Of a DNA stretch of 6,590 nucleotides, positions 5,621-6,590 are shown piece after piece (position 1 is the stretch's first letter; each line of letters opens with the position of its first letter). The stretch spans positions 1 to 6,590 of the forward strand of contig JAEXGP010000281.1 in assembly GCA_023450775.1 (NCBI GenBank), in the 5' to 3' direction. Position numbers and translations under genes: made by a program. The notes beneath the pieces were generated by a model, which searched no databases, was not told the origin of the DNA, and saw nothing but the letters and a program-made list of their open reading frames with translations. The DNA comes from Actinomycetes bacterium. GTDB taxonomy: Bacteria > Actinomycetota > Acidimicrobiia > Acidimicrobiales > Microtrichaceae.

Positions 5621-6140
5621 GCAGTTCCGCCGCCCCGAACGGGACGGAGAACCGCCTGCACCAGATCACCACCGAGCGGAAGTCCGCCGGGTCCAGGTCC
5701 TCGGGCAGCGCGTAGGACTGCGTCCCGATGTTCCCCTTGAGCCCGTCCACCCTGATCGCCCCGGCCAGGAAGTCCGCGTCGTCCGACGGCTCGGCGGGCG
5801 AGAGGTAGACGTGCAGGTCGGGCCCGTTGTCGCCGCGCAGCTCGTCGAAGACGAGCACCGGCCCGTCGTCGGTCCTCACGATCGCCACGTCACCAGCGGT
5901 CGAGTGCCGCAGGCTCTCCCACTCCCCCGTCGCCACGACGGTCGCCGCATCGGGATCCGGCGGCGCGTCACCGTTCTCCCCCGCCTGCAGCGCCGCGGCC
6001 ACGTCCGGATCGAGCGGCTCGTCCACGACCCGATCGATGAACAGCAGGTCCGGACGGAACTGCAGGAAGGCGAACGTCCCGGCCGCCACCAGCACGGCGC
6101 CGCCGAGGAGCAGCCACGTCCTGAGCCTGATGCGTCGCAC
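5610..6140 (-). CDS. Membrane-anchored DM13-domain protein
   Basis: This encodes 176 aa from a GTG start at 6140-6138. A short basic N-terminus (RRIRLRTW) leads into one membrane segment, about residues 10-28, followed by an acidic linker to about 70. Residues 72-173 match the DM13 domain: G-E-W-E-S-L-x-H-x-T-x-G (72-83), NGPDLHVYLS (105-114), LKGNIGTQSY (134-143), then SVVIWCRRFSVPFGAAEL (156-173) with the conserved Trp160-Cys161. DM13 is a small beta-sandwich found beside DOMON domains and proposed to take part in redox or electron transfer through its cysteine. That role is predicted from family literature and cannot be shown here. The domain should face outward. The frame stays open up to a GTG at 6257, but that start has no RBS and would put 39 implausible residues before the membrane segment. 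The gene heads a likely operon with the DUF5709-like gene. Confidence 0.85.
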   Translation of the reverse strand: MRRIRLRTWLLLGGAVLVAAGTFAFLQFRPDLLFIDRVVDEPLDPDVAAALQAGENGDAPPDPDAATVVATGEWESLRHSTAGDVAIVRTDDGPVLVFDELRGDNGPDLHVYLSPAEPSDDADFLAGAIRVDGLKGNIGTQSYALPEDLDPADFRSVVIWCRRFSVPFGAAELHAA

Positions 6141-6147
6141 GCTCGCA

Positions 6148-6154
6148 CCCCCTT
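6148..6154 (-). promoter_or_regulatory. Ribosome binding site that fixes the DM13 start
   Basis: On the minus strand AAGGGGG is followed by 7 nt and the GTG at 6140. This strong site decides against the upstream GTG at 6257. Confidence 0.65.
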
Positions 6155-6192
6155 CCCCGGACCGACTCCCGAGGGGTGCCGACCGCGCGACG

Positions 6193-6198
6193 AGCGTA
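6193..6198 (-). promoter_or_regulatory. Candidate -10 element (TACGCT) of the DM13 operon
   Basis: On the minus strand TACGCT fits TAnnnT and would start a transcript near 6186, leaving a leader of about 45 nt that contains the DM13 ribosome binding site. No -35 match is found at normal spacing. It sits in the 125-bp divergent intergenic region 6141-6265, which must hold the promoters of both flanking genes. Confidence 0.25.
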
Positions 6199-6265
6199 CC
6201 GACGCGTCTGAGCCGAGCGACGTCGACCCTGGACCCGCGCGAACCGGACCGCGACACTGGCCGTC

Positions 6266-6590
6266 ATGAGCGCCGACACCAGCGAGACCGAGACGATCGG
6301 CCGCGGAACCCGGCCACGTCCCGACGGATCGGCGCACCAGCAGACGACCTCCGCGGACGCGGTCCGCGCCCGCTACCCGATCATCGACGTCTTCGACACG
6401 GACCCGGACGCGCCGCTCGACGTGACCGGGTTCGTGTTGCTGGACGGTCCGCTCGAGGTGCGACGGCGCCAGCTCGAGATCGGGTTCGAGGCGGCGATCC
6501 TCGTGTACGCCGCGTCGCACCGGATCGCACCCACCGAGGGCCACCACCTGTGCCAACGAGCCACCGCCGCGCCACTCGACGACGACCAGG
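6266..6590 (+). CDS. Hypothetical protein, N-terminal part (runs off right edge)
   Basis: From the ATG at 6266 the frame is open for 108 codons to the window end, with G or C at nearly all third positions and no stop, as expected of a real high-GC gene. The visible protein begins MSADTSETETIGRG, a polar and probably disordered head to about residue 35. A more ordered part follows: YPIIDVFDTD (37-46), a strand-like VTGFVLLDGPLEV (53-65), and a likely helix RRRQLEIGFEAAILVYAASH (66-85). There is one cysteine, Cys96. There is no signal peptide or membrane segment, so it is probably cytoplasmic. I do not recognise the family. No Shine-Dalgarno sequence precedes the ATG, so a short-leader transcript or a later start is possible. 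It is divergent from the DM13 gene, with starts 125 bp apart. Confidence 0.6.
   Translation, partial: MSADTSETETIGRGTRPRPDGSAHQQTTSADAVRARYPIIDVFDTDPDAPLDVTGFVLLDGPLEVRRRQLEIGFEAAILVYAASHRIAPTEGHHLCQRATAAPLDDDQ

Noticed and set aside
5177..5740. Plus-strand frame of 187 codons across the repeats and the acidic gene
   Set aside because: It is antisense to the DUF5709-like and DM13 genes and begins inside a repeat, with no ribosome binding site or recognisable domain.
6141..6257. Upstream GTG start (6257) for the DM13 protein
   Set aside because: It has no ribosome binding site. It would add 39 low-complexity residues before the membrane segment and fill the divergent promoter region. The GTG at 6140 has a strong site.
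5876..6556. Minus-strand frame of 226 codons spanning the DM13 5' end and the right-hand gene
   Set aside because: It overlaps the DM13 gene in another phase and is antisense to the better-supported plus-strand frame from 6266.
1..6590. tRNA, rRNA, riboswitch, transposase or phage attachment site
   Set aside because: I looked in the intergenic stretches on both strands and saw no cloverleaf, rRNA segment, inverted-repeat-bounded element or integrase.

Overview
The window is strongly GC-rich, and its reading frames have G or C at nearly every third codon position. It carries an actinobacterial gene set: a DUF5709-like small acidic protein, a membrane-anchored DM13 protein, a SWIM-type SNF2 ATPase, and GC hairpin terminators without U-tracts. 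I infer a high-GC Actinomycetota, possibly Acidimicrobiia-like. The genus cannot be read from this sequence.

Layout. (1) 1-837 (+) is the 3' part of a beta-lactamase-family serine hydrolase that is cut by the left edge. (2) 838-1057 is a regulatory-looking gap holding an AT-rich dyad, repeated CGGTCGG motifs and a strong ribosome binding site. (3) 1058-1675 (+) encodes a secreted, probably lipid-anchored, beta-rich protein with regularly spaced VTIP motifs, closed by a 15-bp hairpin terminator. (4) 1785-5042 (+) encodes a 1085-aa SWIM zinc finger plus SNF2 ATPase, apparently monocistronic and possibly leaderless. (5) 5043-5290 lies between convergent genes and holds two tandem 61-bp structured repeats and a small hairpin. 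(6) On the minus strand, a membrane-anchored DM13 protein (6140 to 5610) and a DUF5709-like acidic protein (5581 to 5291) form a likely two-gene operon with a 28-nt gap. (7) Divergent from it, 6266-6590 (+) is the 5' part of an unrecognised gene that runs off the right edge.

Functionally the genes look like independent transcription units: cell-envelope or secreted proteins (hydrolase, lipoprotein, DM13) around one nucleic-acid-dependent motor protein. Nothing visible makes this a defence island or a mobile element. There is no integrase, transposase, tRNA, CRISPR array or restriction gene. The least explained parts are the 61-bp repeat pair, the AT-rich dyad before the lipoprotein gene, and the repetitive lipoprotein itself.
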